Positions 1-6,013 of a stretch of DNA of 12,792 nt are shown here, piece after piece (positions within the stretch are counted from its first letter, which is position 1; every line of letters begins with the position of its first letter). A program made the translations under genes and the position numbers. The stretch comes from CAZDML01 sp964506645 (GTDB lineage Bacteria > Elusimicrobiota > Elusimicrobia > 2-01-FULL-59-12), in the NCBI GenBank assembly GCA_964506645.1, contig CAZDML010000056.1:1-12792 (forward strand), in the 5' to 3' direction. The notes beneath the pieces were generated by a model. It made no database searches. It was not told the origin of the DNA and saw nothing but the letters and a program-made list of their open reading frames with translations.

Positions 1-855
1 AAACGCCGCATCCAGCACGTCGTCACTTCCGGTTAGGCCTCCTGTGTGCGAGGCAGCCGCTTTAGCAGCCGACTCAGTCCGGCCGGCTTTGAGCACAATG
101 ATGGGTTTGGTCAGCGCTACTTCGCGCGCGGCGGATAGAAAGGACCGCGCATCTCCCACCGATTCCATATAAATCAGGATGCTTCGCGTGTTCGGGTCGT
201 TGCCGAGGTAATCGATTAAATCGCCCCAGTCCACATCCAGCATCGATCCGATAGAAATAAAGTGGCTGAATCCTACTTGTTCCTGCCGGCTCCAATCGAG
301 GACGGCCGTGCAGAGCGCGCCGCTCTGGCTGATAAAACCCACCGAGCCGGGAAGCGCAATCCCATGGGCAAAGGTCGCGTTAAAGCCGGTGATCGGGTTC
401 ATCACCCCCAGACAGTTTGGGCCGATGATGCGCATGCCGGACACTTGTGCGGTCTGCAGAATTTCTTTTTCAAGGGCTGCCCCGTCTTTGCCTGTTTCTT
501 TAAACCCAGCAGAGATAATGATGGCCCCGGGCACTTTAAGGTCGGCGCATTCACGGACCAAGCTCGGCACCGTGGGTGCGGGCGTGACAATCACGGCGAG
601 ATCGGGTTTTTCCGGCATGGCATTGAGCGAGGGATAGGCTTTGATTCCCAGAACACTGGGCCGCCTGGGATTAATGGGATAGACTGTGCCGCCGAAAGGA
701 CTTTGGATGAGGTTTTCAACCAGCGTTCGTCCGACCGTTCCCGGGTTTTCGGTAGCGCCGATGACGGCGACGTGTTTTGGCGCAGAGAAGACATCCAGCG
801 GTTGGGTGCGCCGATACAGAATTTCGCGGGCGATTTCAGATTTCGAGAAGGACAT
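1..855 (-). CDS. Acyl/acetyl-CoA ligase (NDP-forming), N-terminal part, probably of the GNAT-fused type
   Basis: The first 285 codons are visible from ATG at 855; the gene runs off the left edge. Residues about 20-125 form a CoA-binding Rossmann domain (VAVIGATENPGTVGR, then ISAGFKETG and GPNCLGVMNP near 115-155). They are followed by a succinyl-CoA-synthetase-like flavodoxin domain with SQSGALCTAVLDW and a SHTGG motif. His270 in that motif matches the phosphohistidine of the ADP-forming acyl-CoA synthetase family. Such enzymes interconvert acyl-CoA and acid plus NTP in the cytoplasm. The leader RRTQPLDVFSAPK and the wording of the visible domains resemble the bifunctional ligase/GNAT acetyltransferase (Pat/YfiQ-like) subgroup, but the C-terminal half that would decide this lies outside. 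The start is 3 nt after the stop of the 116-residue gene, with no good Shine-Dalgarno, so translation is probably coupled. Family assignment is secure; substrate is not. Confidence 0.93.
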   Translation of the reverse strand, partial: MSFSKSEIAREILYRRTQPLDVFSAPKHVAVIGATENPGTVGRTLVENLIQSPFGGTVYPINPRRPSVLGIKAYPSLNAMPEKPDLAVIVTPAPTVPSLVRECADLKVPGAIIISAGFKETGKDGAALEKEILQTAQVSGMRIIGPNCLGVMNPITGFNATFAHGIALPGSVGFISQSGALCTAVLDWSRQEQVGFSHFISIGSMLDVDWGDLIDYLGNDPNTRSILIYMESVGDARSFLSAAREVALTKPIIVLKAGRTESAAKAAASHTGGLTGSDDVLDAAF

Positions 856-858
856 CGT

Positions 859-1209
859 TTAGTGTCGTGTTAGTGCAATCGTAACGTGGAAATGGTTTTT
901 ACAGGGTCCCTGCGGTGTGGATCCCTCACAGGCTTGCTGAATGTCTTGGCGGTTTTGGCGAGCCTGGAGCATCTGCCGCAAGTGGTCTCCCATAGAGAGC
1001 CCTTTGCCGGTACAGTCCGGGTTGTTGCAGTTAATGTATTCCCGTACGGTTAACGCGGTGAAACGTCGCAACCCTAGACCTTCGTTGCCGGGGCCTTGTT
1101 CCGTCACTTCGATATCGAGCGCCTTTATTTCTGGAAATGCTTCCTGAAATTGGAGCTTGTTTTCTTGCTGAAGGTGTGGGTCGCGGAAAATGGCGCCTTG
1201 TTTTTTCAT
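859..1209 (-). CDS. Conserved hypothetical small protein with four cysteines
   Basis: A 116-residue cytoplasmic-looking protein with no signal peptide or membrane segment. Four cysteines are arranged C61-x4-C66 and C94-x8-C103, around a GLGLRRFTALTVREYINC stretch and a Gln/Arg-rich helix (about 75-93). The spacing suggests a possible structural metal site. I recognise the general pattern (LTVREYINC..C ... C.....PC..F) as a conserved bacterial hypothetical family but cannot name a function. The upstream region has TAAAAT ten bases before the ATG at 1209 and only a weak AGG. The stop TAA lies 3 nt before the ATG of the CoA ligase, so the two form an operon. It is transcribed divergently from the 1299 ORF, with an 89-nt gap between them. 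Confidence 0.8.
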   Translation of the reverse strand: MKKQGAIFRDPHLQQENKLQFQEAFPEIKALDIEVTEQGPGNEGLGLRRFTALTVREYINCNNPDCTGKGLSMGDHLRQMLQARQNRQDIQQACEGSTPQGPCKNHFHVTIALTRH

Positions 1210-1298
1210 GGACCTAGGAATTTTATGGGCCTTTTAGTCGCCCTGTTTTAGCCCTTGGTTCCCTTGTCCTCTTTCTCGACTGGCGACAGACTTCCGGT

Positions 1299-1433
1299 AT
1301 GAAACGCCTGTGGATCATTGGACTACTGGCAGCGGGGGTTTCTCCGCTGGGAACGGCTTTCCCCTATTATACCGGGGACGAGCCCGGTCTGTATCGTCCT
1401 GTATCGCACTGCATCGATCTCAAAACGAAATGA
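1299..1433 (+). CDS. 44-residue exported small protein, coupled to the metallopeptidase
   Basis: This short ORF starts at ATG 1299 and ends at TGA 1431-1433. Residues 1-20 (MKRLWIIGLLAAGVSPLGTA) look like a Sec signal peptide: basic start, hydrophobic core, and small residues before a cut near A20. The remaining mature part is about 24 residues, carrying Tyr-Tyr-Thr-Gly-Asp-Glu and a single Cys at 38. Its stop overlaps the ATG of the metallopeptidase as ATGA, the usual sign of translational coupling. A CAGACT hexamer lies 6 nt before the ATG and there is no Shine-Dalgarno. I do not recognise the peptide. It could be an exported partner or inhibitor of the peptidase, or only a leader ORF that drives the downstream start; the sequence does not decide. 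It could also be chance, but the signal peptide plus overlap argue against that. Confidence 0.5.
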   Translation: MKRLWIIGLLAAGVSPLGTAFPYYTGDEPGLYRPVSHCIDLKTK

Positions 1434-2395
1434 AAAAACGCAATCCCCTCATCACAGGAAGTCTGCTGATGTGTCTGTCTGCGGCGCAGGCGGCAGGCCC
1501 GATTGTGACGGGGCGTCCGGAGTATCGCGAGCCAACGCTCGAGGCAGCACAGGCTGAGCGCAAGGCACTCACGGGCCCCAAGGCCGATCCTACCCAGCTC
1601 GCTCCTACCACAAAGTGGGTGGTTCTTCATTCAGAAAACGATGCACTTCTCAGAAAAAGAAAAGGGGCGCCCTGGACGTCCGTGGAAGAGATGGAAGATC
1701 TGGTTCGTCAATTTCTCAAAAATCAGGGACAGAGTCCAGACATTAAGATTCGCATTTTACGGCCCGCGGATTATCGGGCGGTCTATGGGAGCATGGGCAA
1801 TCTCGAGCCAGAAAAAAGTGCCATGTCTGTCTTGACCTGGGTGAATTCCAATAGGGAGATCGTTTCCCAGGTCTTGAATATCAATCAGGATTACTGGATG
1901 CACGCGAATATGCTCTCCAATTCAAATGCTGCGAGCATGTTTTACTATTCCCTGCTGCACGAGATCGAACATATGAAGCGTTCCCCCAGCCGCCTGCTAA
2001 CACGTCTTCCCGATCTCATGCCAGAATTTAAATCACTCTCGGAGTCGGACCAGCAAATGATCAATCAGCTCTTTCGAAAAGCATTATCAAGCATTGAAGA
2101 AGTACGGGCGGACAGCGAGGCAAAAAAGATCTACGAAAAGCTTTTTGGTGGGAAACCCTGCATGGATATGCAGCGGGGCATTCGACGCTATATGAATGAC
2201 AATTTAAAAAACTATGAAAAAGCCATGGCAGCGATTCCAGAAATGTATCGCGATCGCTTGCGCGAACTGCTGCCCTTCCCTCAGGATCTACTCAATGAAA
2301 TCAAAGGCCGAGCCAACCAGAGGCTGGGCCCGGATCGCCCTGAGGATCTCCTTCTGCTGACACCGGCACTTCCCCAAGTTATTCAGCCCGGGTAG
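1430..2395 (+). CDS. Secreted zinc metallopeptidase, gluzincin type (HExxH...ExxxD)
   Basis: 321 residues from ATG 1430. An in-frame upstream ATG at 1310 would bury the signal peptide and overlap the 44-residue ORF in another frame, so 1430 is preferred. Residues 1-21 form a Sec signal peptide (MKKRNPLITGSLLMCLSAAQA), with no lipobox. The zinc motif H177-E-I-E-H181 sits in a predicted helix (MFYYSLLHEIEHMKRSP). The likely third ligand is E224 in E224-VRA-D228, an ExxxD pattern like that of M48 and other gluzincins. The rest is mostly helical and charged, ending in a Pro-rich tail (TPALPQVIQPG). There are no membrane spans, so the product should be periplasmic or secreted. I infer a peptidase from the motif pair; I do not recognise the exact family or substrate. 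No clear Shine-Dalgarno is present, so expression probably depends on the overlapping upstream ORF. Confidence 0.85.
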   Translation: MKKRNPLITGSLLMCLSAAQAAGPIVTGRPEYREPTLEAAQAERKALTGPKADPTQLAPTTKWVVLHSENDALLRKRKGAPWTSVEEMEDLVRQFLKNQGQSPDIKIRILRPADYRAVYGSMGNLEPEKSAMSVLTWVNSNREIVSQVLNINQDYWMHANMLSNSNAASMFYYSLLHEIEHMKRSPSRLLTRLPDLMPEFKSLSESDQQMINQLFRKALSSIEEVRADSEAKKIYEKLFGGKPCMDMQRGIRRYMNDNLKNYEKAMAAIPEMYRDRLRELLPFPQDLLNEIKGRANQRLGPDRPEDLLLLTPALPQVIQPG

Positions 2396-2427
2396 ATAGC
2401 CGCTCCTTCTGCGTAACCCGGAAGTAA

Positions 2428-2440
2428 CATGTCTGACATG
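2428..2440. promoter_or_regulatory. 13-bp palindrome with flanking direct repeats, candidate operator
   Basis: CATGTC-T-GACATG is a perfect inverted repeat 32 nt before the ATG at 2473. A direct repeat GTAACAT occurs at 2424-2430, overlapping the palindrome, and again at 2446-2452, 22 bp or about two helical turns apart. There is no T-run, so it is not a terminator of the metallopeptidase gene. This arrangement fits a dimeric regulator site, but no regulator is visible and the match is from inspection only. Confidence 0.35.
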
Positions 2441-2472
2441 CCGTTGTAACATTGGCCCGCTAGACTTAAGGT

Positions 2473-2796
2473 ATGAAAACCTTTGCCTATCAGATGGCCC
2501 GGCAGTTGCTGCAGCTTCCTTATCCTGGATTTTTTCCCATGGCGGCGCGGCTCATGCGCTGGTCGGGGAAAACGACGTTGGTGGCTCAGATGTATGAGTG
2601 GCCGGTAGGTCGGAAAACGGTGGGGCCGTTGTCGGTCGGGTTGCTTTATTCAGCGGCAATGACATCGGTTTCGTTTCGTCTGCTGCATCCCCGTGTTCAG
2701 ATGCTGACGTTTGTTCAGGGAGAAACCCGCCTGTGTCAAAACCGGTACGACGCTCCCAGCCAGAGACTCCACAGCGTTTCTTCCACGGCCGGCTGA
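2473..2796 (+). CDS. Hypothetical protein, 107 residues
   Basis: ATG 2473 opens a 107-residue frame with no family I recognise. Up to about residue 90 the codons look gene-like (many G/C third positions, balanced amino acids: QMARQLLQLPYPGFFP, VGPLSVGLLYSAAMTSVSFR). The stretch around residues 49-68 is moderately hydrophobic but not a convincing membrane segment. The last 20 residues overlap the 3' end of the convergent barrel gene by 61 bp and look less natural, so the frame may be extended by chance at its end. TAGACT sits 6 nt before the ATG, and TAAGGT between them could act as a weak ribosome binding site. The upstream palindrome supports a real transcript start here. Treat as a probable but unproven gene. 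Confidence 0.45.
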   Translation: MKTFAYQMARQLLQLPYPGFFPMAARLMRWSGKTTLVAQMYEWPVGRKTVGPLSVGLLYSAAMTSVSFRLLHPRVQMLTFVQGETRLCQNRYDAPSQRLHSVSSTAG

Positions 2797-3512
2797 AGCC
2801 GTCCTTCCTGTCCGAGAAAATCAATCGTATCGAAACGTATATGCCTTGCTAAAACTCGCGCATCGACAAACCAATGGTTTGCAATCGGTCGCAGGGCCCC
2901 TGCGCCGGCCAGCCAGCCGTTGCCTTGGAGGGTGTCTTCTGTGCCTTTGCCGGTGAGATGCGTAAAGGCATAGCCTCCGATCAAGTAGGGCTCGGTTTTC
3001 CAGGCAGTTTTCCAGAAGAAGGGGTACACGCGGCCCATAATAAAACGGTCGGTCCAGACGAATTGTTCGTAGGCACGTGTCGTTGCGGTGTTGCTGACGG
3101 AAAGGCCGCTGCTGGAGGCGCTGGCCACGGGCTGACAACCCAGGCCGCCGTCGATTTCAAAGAGCGGATGTACGCGAATCCCGCCGCCCAGAATAAACTC
3201 AGCTCCTGGATGCAGCGAGAGATCGTCAGAACTGAACACGTTGGCCGCCAGCGATGTTTCCAGCATAAACCCATAACGGCGTTCGGCGGGAGGCAGGGGT
3301 TTAAACTCTTCGTAAATAATTTTCTCGACATCTTCGGTGCGCACGAGATGTTCTTTGGGGTCAAAGGGCGGGTTGCCGATGAGGATGCGGCGGCTGTTTT
3401 CTTTGAGGATTTTTCCTTTAAAAACAGTGCCGTCTTTCATGAGGATCTGGTCGGCTGCGGCGGAGAACCCCATGATGGGGATCAGGACGAGCGCCGGCAG
3501 GAGACGTTTCAT
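2736..3512 (-). CDS. Outer-membrane beta-barrel family protein
   Basis: 258 residues from ATG 3512; a TTG three codons upstream is possible but would overlap the ppnP stop. Residues 1-20 are a signal peptide (KRLLPALVLIPIMGFSAAA) cleaved before Asp-Gln. A short N-terminal domain follows, of the type ILMKDGTVFKGKI...EDVEKIIYEE (about residues 22-70), found at the start of many exported proteins. From about residue 80 the sequence alternates polar and hydrophobic residues in strand-like stretches rich in Gly and aromatics (YGFMLETSLAANV, FILGGGIRVHPLFEIDGGLG, YLIGGYAFTHLTG, GWLAGAGALRP). It ends in LWLGASYRF; a terminal Phe is the usual BAM recognition signal. It is probably a small outer-membrane barrel of unknown ligand. 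It begins 1 nt after the ppnP stop codon, so it is likely co-translated with ppnP. Confidence 0.8.
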   Translation of the reverse strand: MKRLLPALVLIPIMGFSAAADQILMKDGTVFKGKILKENSRRILIGNPPFDPKEHLVRTEDVEKIIYEEFKPLPPAERRYGFMLETSLAANVFSSDDLSLHPGAEFILGGGIRVHPLFEIDGGLGCQPVASASSSGLSVSNTATTRAYEQFVWTDRFIMGRVYPFFWKTAWKTEPYLIGGYAFTHLTGKGTEDTLQGNGWLAGAGALRPIANHWFVDARVLARHIRFDTIDFLGQEGRLQPAVEETLWSLWLGASYRF

Positions 3513-3513
3513 G

Positions 3514-3837
3514 TTATTCAAAGCTACAGAGATATTCTGCGATGCCTTGTTCTACCGAAATTTCAAACGACGACTTGCCTGGGACCTTAAAGAAGGTACC
3601 GGGGCCGTAATCCGACCACTCCGATTGGCCTGCCAGCTTGACTTTGCACTGGCCGGCAACAATATCCATGCGCTCCGGTGCTTCGGTGTTGAATTTAAAG
3701 GTTCCTGGGTAAATAATCCCAACTGTTTTCTTGGTGCCATTTTGTAGAAACAGGCTGTGACTGACTACTTTCCCGTCGAAATAGACGTTGGCTTTCAGGG
3801 TGACCGAAACATTTTCAAATTTGTCAGAAATGGGCAT
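3514..3837 (-). CDS. ppnP: Pyrimidine/purine nucleoside phosphorylase PpnP (YaiE family, cupin fold)
   Basis: 107 residues from ATG 3837, chosen because AAGGAG lies at 3843-3848 with a 5-nt spacer; an ATG-like start further upstream has no such signal. The protein aligns by eye with E. coli PpnP: KANVYFDGKVVSHSL, TVGIIYPGTFKFNTEAPERMDIVAGQ, WSDYGPGTFFKVPGKSSFEI and a final YLCSFE. The family (formerly DUF1255) is about 94 residues; this one has a slightly longer N-terminus. PpnP phosphorolytically splits nucleosides to base plus ribose-1-phosphate in the cytoplasm. It is followed after one base by the outer-membrane barrel gene, an odd pairing of compartments with no obvious functional link. 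It is transcribed divergently from the PAS gene. Confidence 0.93.
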   Translation of the reverse strand: MPISDKFENVSVTLKANVYFDGKVVSHSLFLQNGTKKTVGIIYPGTFKFNTEAPERMDIVAGQCKVKLAGQSEWSDYGPGTFFKVPGKSSFEISVEQGIAEYLCSFE

Positions 3838-3842
3838 AAAAT

Positions 3843-3848
3843 CTCCTT
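3843..3848 (-). promoter_or_regulatory. Ribosome binding site of ppnP (sets the start)
   Basis: AAGGAG on the minus strand, 5 nt before ATG 3837. It selects this ATG over the one at 3870, which would add 11 extra residues not expected for the family. Confidence 0.8.
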
Positions 3849-3893
3849 TTGATAAAAGGTATTTTAACATACAATAGAGCCATCACCTGTTGG

Positions 3894-3910
3894 ACCCCAG
3901 TCCCTGGGGT
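3894..3910. promoter_or_regulatory. Inverted repeat in the ppnP/PAS divergent intergenic region
   Basis: ACCCCAG-TCC-CTGGGGT is a perfect 7-bp inverted repeat with a 3-nt loop, in the 138-nt gap between the divergent ppnP and PAS genes. On the plus strand it is followed by TATTTCTTC, too poor in T for a strong terminator. No gene on either strand ends here, so an operator shared by both promoters, or a hairpin in the PAS leader, is more likely than a terminator. AT-rich sequence at 3853-3876 may hold the ppnP promoter, but I cannot fix -10 and -35 boxes. Confidence 0.35.
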
Positions 3911-3965
3911 TATTTCTTCAAAAAGTCATCATTGTTGTAGGCTGTTTGCCTTTGAGTGCCACCAT

Positions 3966-3970
3966 GGAGG
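3966..3970 (+). promoter_or_regulatory. Ribosome binding site of the PAS gene (sets the start)
   Basis: GGAGG lies 5 nt before ATG 3976. An in-frame ATG at 3964 lies just upstream of and overlaps it, and a TTG at 3946 is also in frame, but neither has a Shine-Dalgarno of its own. Confidence 0.7.
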
Positions 3971-3975
3971 ATCCC

Positions 3976-5238
3976 ATGAAACGCCGCTCTAAGTCCGGTT
4001 GCCGTTCTATGTCCCATCCCAAACGCCGCCATCGCAGTGTCCCCCTCTGTAAACAATACTGTAAACGCTTTGATGGCTGGCCTCTGCCCGTGGTTATTTC
4101 GGATCAACGGTTTGTTCCGCAATGCTGGAATTTAAAAGCGCGACAAATGTTTGGTGATAGTCAGTGGGATTCCATACGGGAGAGAATTGCCCATATGGCG
4201 GTATATATCACCCCTACCTCTAAAGACCGCCCGATCATGGAACGGCTGATGTCCGGCAGTCTAGATCCCTGGCATGAAGAAGAAATGATTTTACAGGATG
4301 GCCGGCGGATGTACTGTCGCTGGTCGAGCATCCCGCTGCGCGACAAAAAAGGCATGCTCATCGGTGCCATTTCCGTCGCTCAGGATATGACGGAACACCG
4401 TCGTTTGGAAGAAAAGCGACAGGAAAGCGAACGGCACTTTCGCATGTTGGCCGATAACGCACCGGTCATGATCTGGATGTCGGGTCCGGATTCTGAAGCG
4501 AGCTACTTTAACAAACCTTGGCTCGACTTCCGCGGTCATACGATGGAGCAGGAAATGGCGAAGAACGGCTGGGAAGAAGGCATTTATCCTTCCGATTTGG
4601 AGCGGTGTGTGGAAATATATCAGTCTGCTTTTGTCGCACAGCAGACCTATAAGATGGAGTACCGCCTGCGCCGCTACGACGGACAATACCGCTGGGTGTT
4701 TGAAAATGGGATCCCATTGTACGATCACGAGGGAAACTTTGCCGGGTTTATTGGGTCGTGCATTGATATTACTGACCAACGTCAGATGATGCAGGACTTA
4801 GAAAATTCCTATGCGCTACTTCGTGGGACGTTGGATTCCACAGCCGACGGAATTCTTGTGGTCGATGGCAAAGGCAAGATGGTGATTTTTAACAACCGTT
4901 TCGTGGAAATGTGGCGCCTGCCGCGGGAAATCCTGACCGCACGGGACGATAACCGAGCTCTTGCGTTTGTGAAGGATCAGCTCAAGGACCCGGAAAGTTT
5001 TATGGCGCGGGTGAACGATATGTACACCCACATGGAAGAAGTGCAGTTCGATAACATTGAATTTAAGGACGGACGAGTGTACGAACGCTATACCATTCCC
5101 TGCGTGATTAAAGGACGGATTATCGGGCGCGTGTGGAGCTTCCGAGATATTACGGCACGCTGTAATGGCACGCATACCGTCGAGCGCGCCACCGGCCTGC
5201 CGTCGGCAGAGGTGTCACCGGTGTTTCAGGTGCACTGA
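3976..5238 (+). CDS. Multi-PAS sensor protein without an output domain
   Basis: 420 residues from ATG 3976. A basic, Cys-containing N-terminus (1-32) is followed by three PAS-like units. The first, about 35-140, ends in GMLIGAISVAQDMTEHRRLEEK. The second, about 150-270, is a PAS_3-type fold (FRMLADNAPVMIWMSGPDSEASYFNKPWLDF ... YRWVFENGIPLYDHEGNFAGFIGSCIDITDQRQ). The third, about 276-393, reads LLRGTLDSTADGILVVDGKGKMVIFNNRF ... GRIIGRVWSFRDIT. Short coiled-coil linkers join them, and there are no membrane segments. Normally a histidine kinase, GGDEF/EAL or similar module follows the last FRDIT; here only about 27 unremarkable residues follow before TGA. It may signal by binding a partner or be a truncated sensor. 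Its stop lies one base from the convergent exonuclease III stop. The ligand is unknown. Confidence 0.9.
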   Translation: MKRRSKSGCRSMSHPKRRHRSVPLCKQYCKRFDGWPLPVVISDQRFVPQCWNLKARQMFGDSQWDSIRERIAHMAVYITPTSKDRPIMERLMSGSLDPWHEEEMILQDGRRMYCRWSSIPLRDKKGMLIGAISVAQDMTEHRRLEEKRQESERHFRMLADNAPVMIWMSGPDSEASYFNKPWLDFRGHTMEQEMAKNGWEEGIYPSDLERCVEIYQSAFVAQQTYKMEYRLRRYDGQYRWVFENGIPLYDHEGNFAGFIGSCIDITDQRQMMQDLENSYALLRGTLDSTADGILVVDGKGKMVIFNNRFVEMWRLPREILTARDDNRALAFVKDQLKDPESFMARVNDMYTHMEEVQFDNIEFKDGRVYERYTIPCVIKGRIIGRVWSFRDITARCNGTHTVERATGLPSAEVSPVFQVH

Positions 5239-5239
5239 T

Positions 5240-6013
5240 TTAGTCGTCGAAGCGCGCCCACAGGACGGTGTGATCGGAGGGGGCATCGGCCTGGCGGGGA
5301 GTGATATCCACTGCAACTTCTGCGCAGGTGTTTGCCATTTTCGATGTGGCTAGAATGTGATCAATTCTCCACCCCCGGTTGGCCGCCAGTGAGTTTGGCT
5401 GACGATAATCCCAGAACGTATACTGTACCTTGGTCGGGTAGTGCTTCCGAAAAACATCCGTAAACCCCCACGCTAACGTCTTCTGATACGCTGCTTTGGC
5501 ATCCGCGTGAAAACACACGTGATCGAGATGCTTTTCCGGACTGTGCACGTCCAGGTCAGAAGGCGCCACGTTCATGTCGCCGCACCAGAGCACGGCGTCT
5601 TTTGGAGAAAAATTCTTTTGAAAGTAGCGCTGTAGACGTGCGTACCATTCCAGCTTGTAAGCGTATTTGGGCGAGTCAATCAGAAAACCTTGGGGAACGT
5701 AGGTGTTGACGACGCTGAATGTTTTGAAATCGGCGCGGGCCAGCCGCGGCTCATCCGCTTCGGGGCCATCGCCCAGGCCGTACGACACATGGTCTGGTTT
5801 TTCCCGGCTGAGAATGGCTACACCATTGTAGGCTTTCATCCCTCGGAAATTGATGACGTACCCGCTGCCGTCAAATGCCGCGATGGGAAATTCGCTGTCT
5901 TGGACTTTGGTTTCCTGCAGGCAGAGGACATCGGGGGCGTGAGTTTTCAGCCAGCCGAGAACAATCGGCAGGCGTTTACGAAGCGAGTTGACGTTGAAGG
6001 TGGCGAGCTTCAG
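5240..6013 (-). CDS. xth: Exodeoxyribonuclease III (AP endonuclease), CTG start
   Basis: 257 residues if read from CTG 6013-6011. It shows all ExoIII/APE hallmarks with almost E. coli numbering: N7 (KLATFNVNSLRKR), E34 (CLQETKVQD), Y105 (VVNTYVPQG), D146/N148 (LWCGDMNVAPSDLDVH), the RGWRIDHIL block, and D247/H248 (APSDHTVLWARF). It repairs abasic sites and 3' blocked ends in DNA. The first ATG in frame is at 5839 (residue 59), which would remove N7 and E34. Between the preceding in-frame TAA (6020-6022) and that ATG there is no ATG, GTG or TTG. The only sensible start is CTG, giving the normal family N-terminus MKLATFNVNS and a CTGA overlap with the stop of the thioredoxin-like gene. Standard gene callers would probably truncate it. 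Family length (about 250-270) agrees. Confidence 0.93.
   Translation of the reverse strand: MKLATFNVNSLRKRLPIVLGWLKTHAPDVLCLQETKVQDSEFPIAAFDGSGYVINFRGMKAYNGVAILSREKPDHVSYGLGDGPEADEPRLARADFKTFSVVNTYVPQGFLIDSPKYAYKLEWYARLQRYFQKNFSPKDAVLWCGDMNVAPSDLDVHSPEKHLDHVCFHADAKAAYQKTLAWGFTDVFRKHYPTKVQYTFWDYRQPNSLAANRGWRIDHILATSKMANTCAEVAVDITPRQADAPSDHTVLWARFDD

Noticed and set aside
262..873. 203-residue plus-strand frame
   Set aside because: It is antisense to the well-supported CoA ligase gene, has an unnatural Asp/Gly/Arg/His/Phe-rich composition, and resembles no protein family.
1310..1429. N-terminal extension of the metallopeptidase from ATG 1310
   Set aside because: It would put 40 residues before a clear signal peptide and overlaps the 44-residue ORF; the ATGA overlap supports ATG 1430.
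2552..2824. 90-residue minus-strand frame opposite the 2473 ORF
   Set aside because: Composition is rich in Pro/Thr/Ser as expected for an antisense frame, and it overlaps the end of the barrel gene on the same strand.
2874..3590. 238-residue plus-strand frame
   Set aside because: Shadow of the barrel gene; the minus frame has a signal peptide, strand pattern and terminal Phe, this one has nothing.
4291..4779. 162-residue minus-strand frame inside the PAS gene
   Set aside because: Antisense shadow; the plus frame carries clear PAS motifs.
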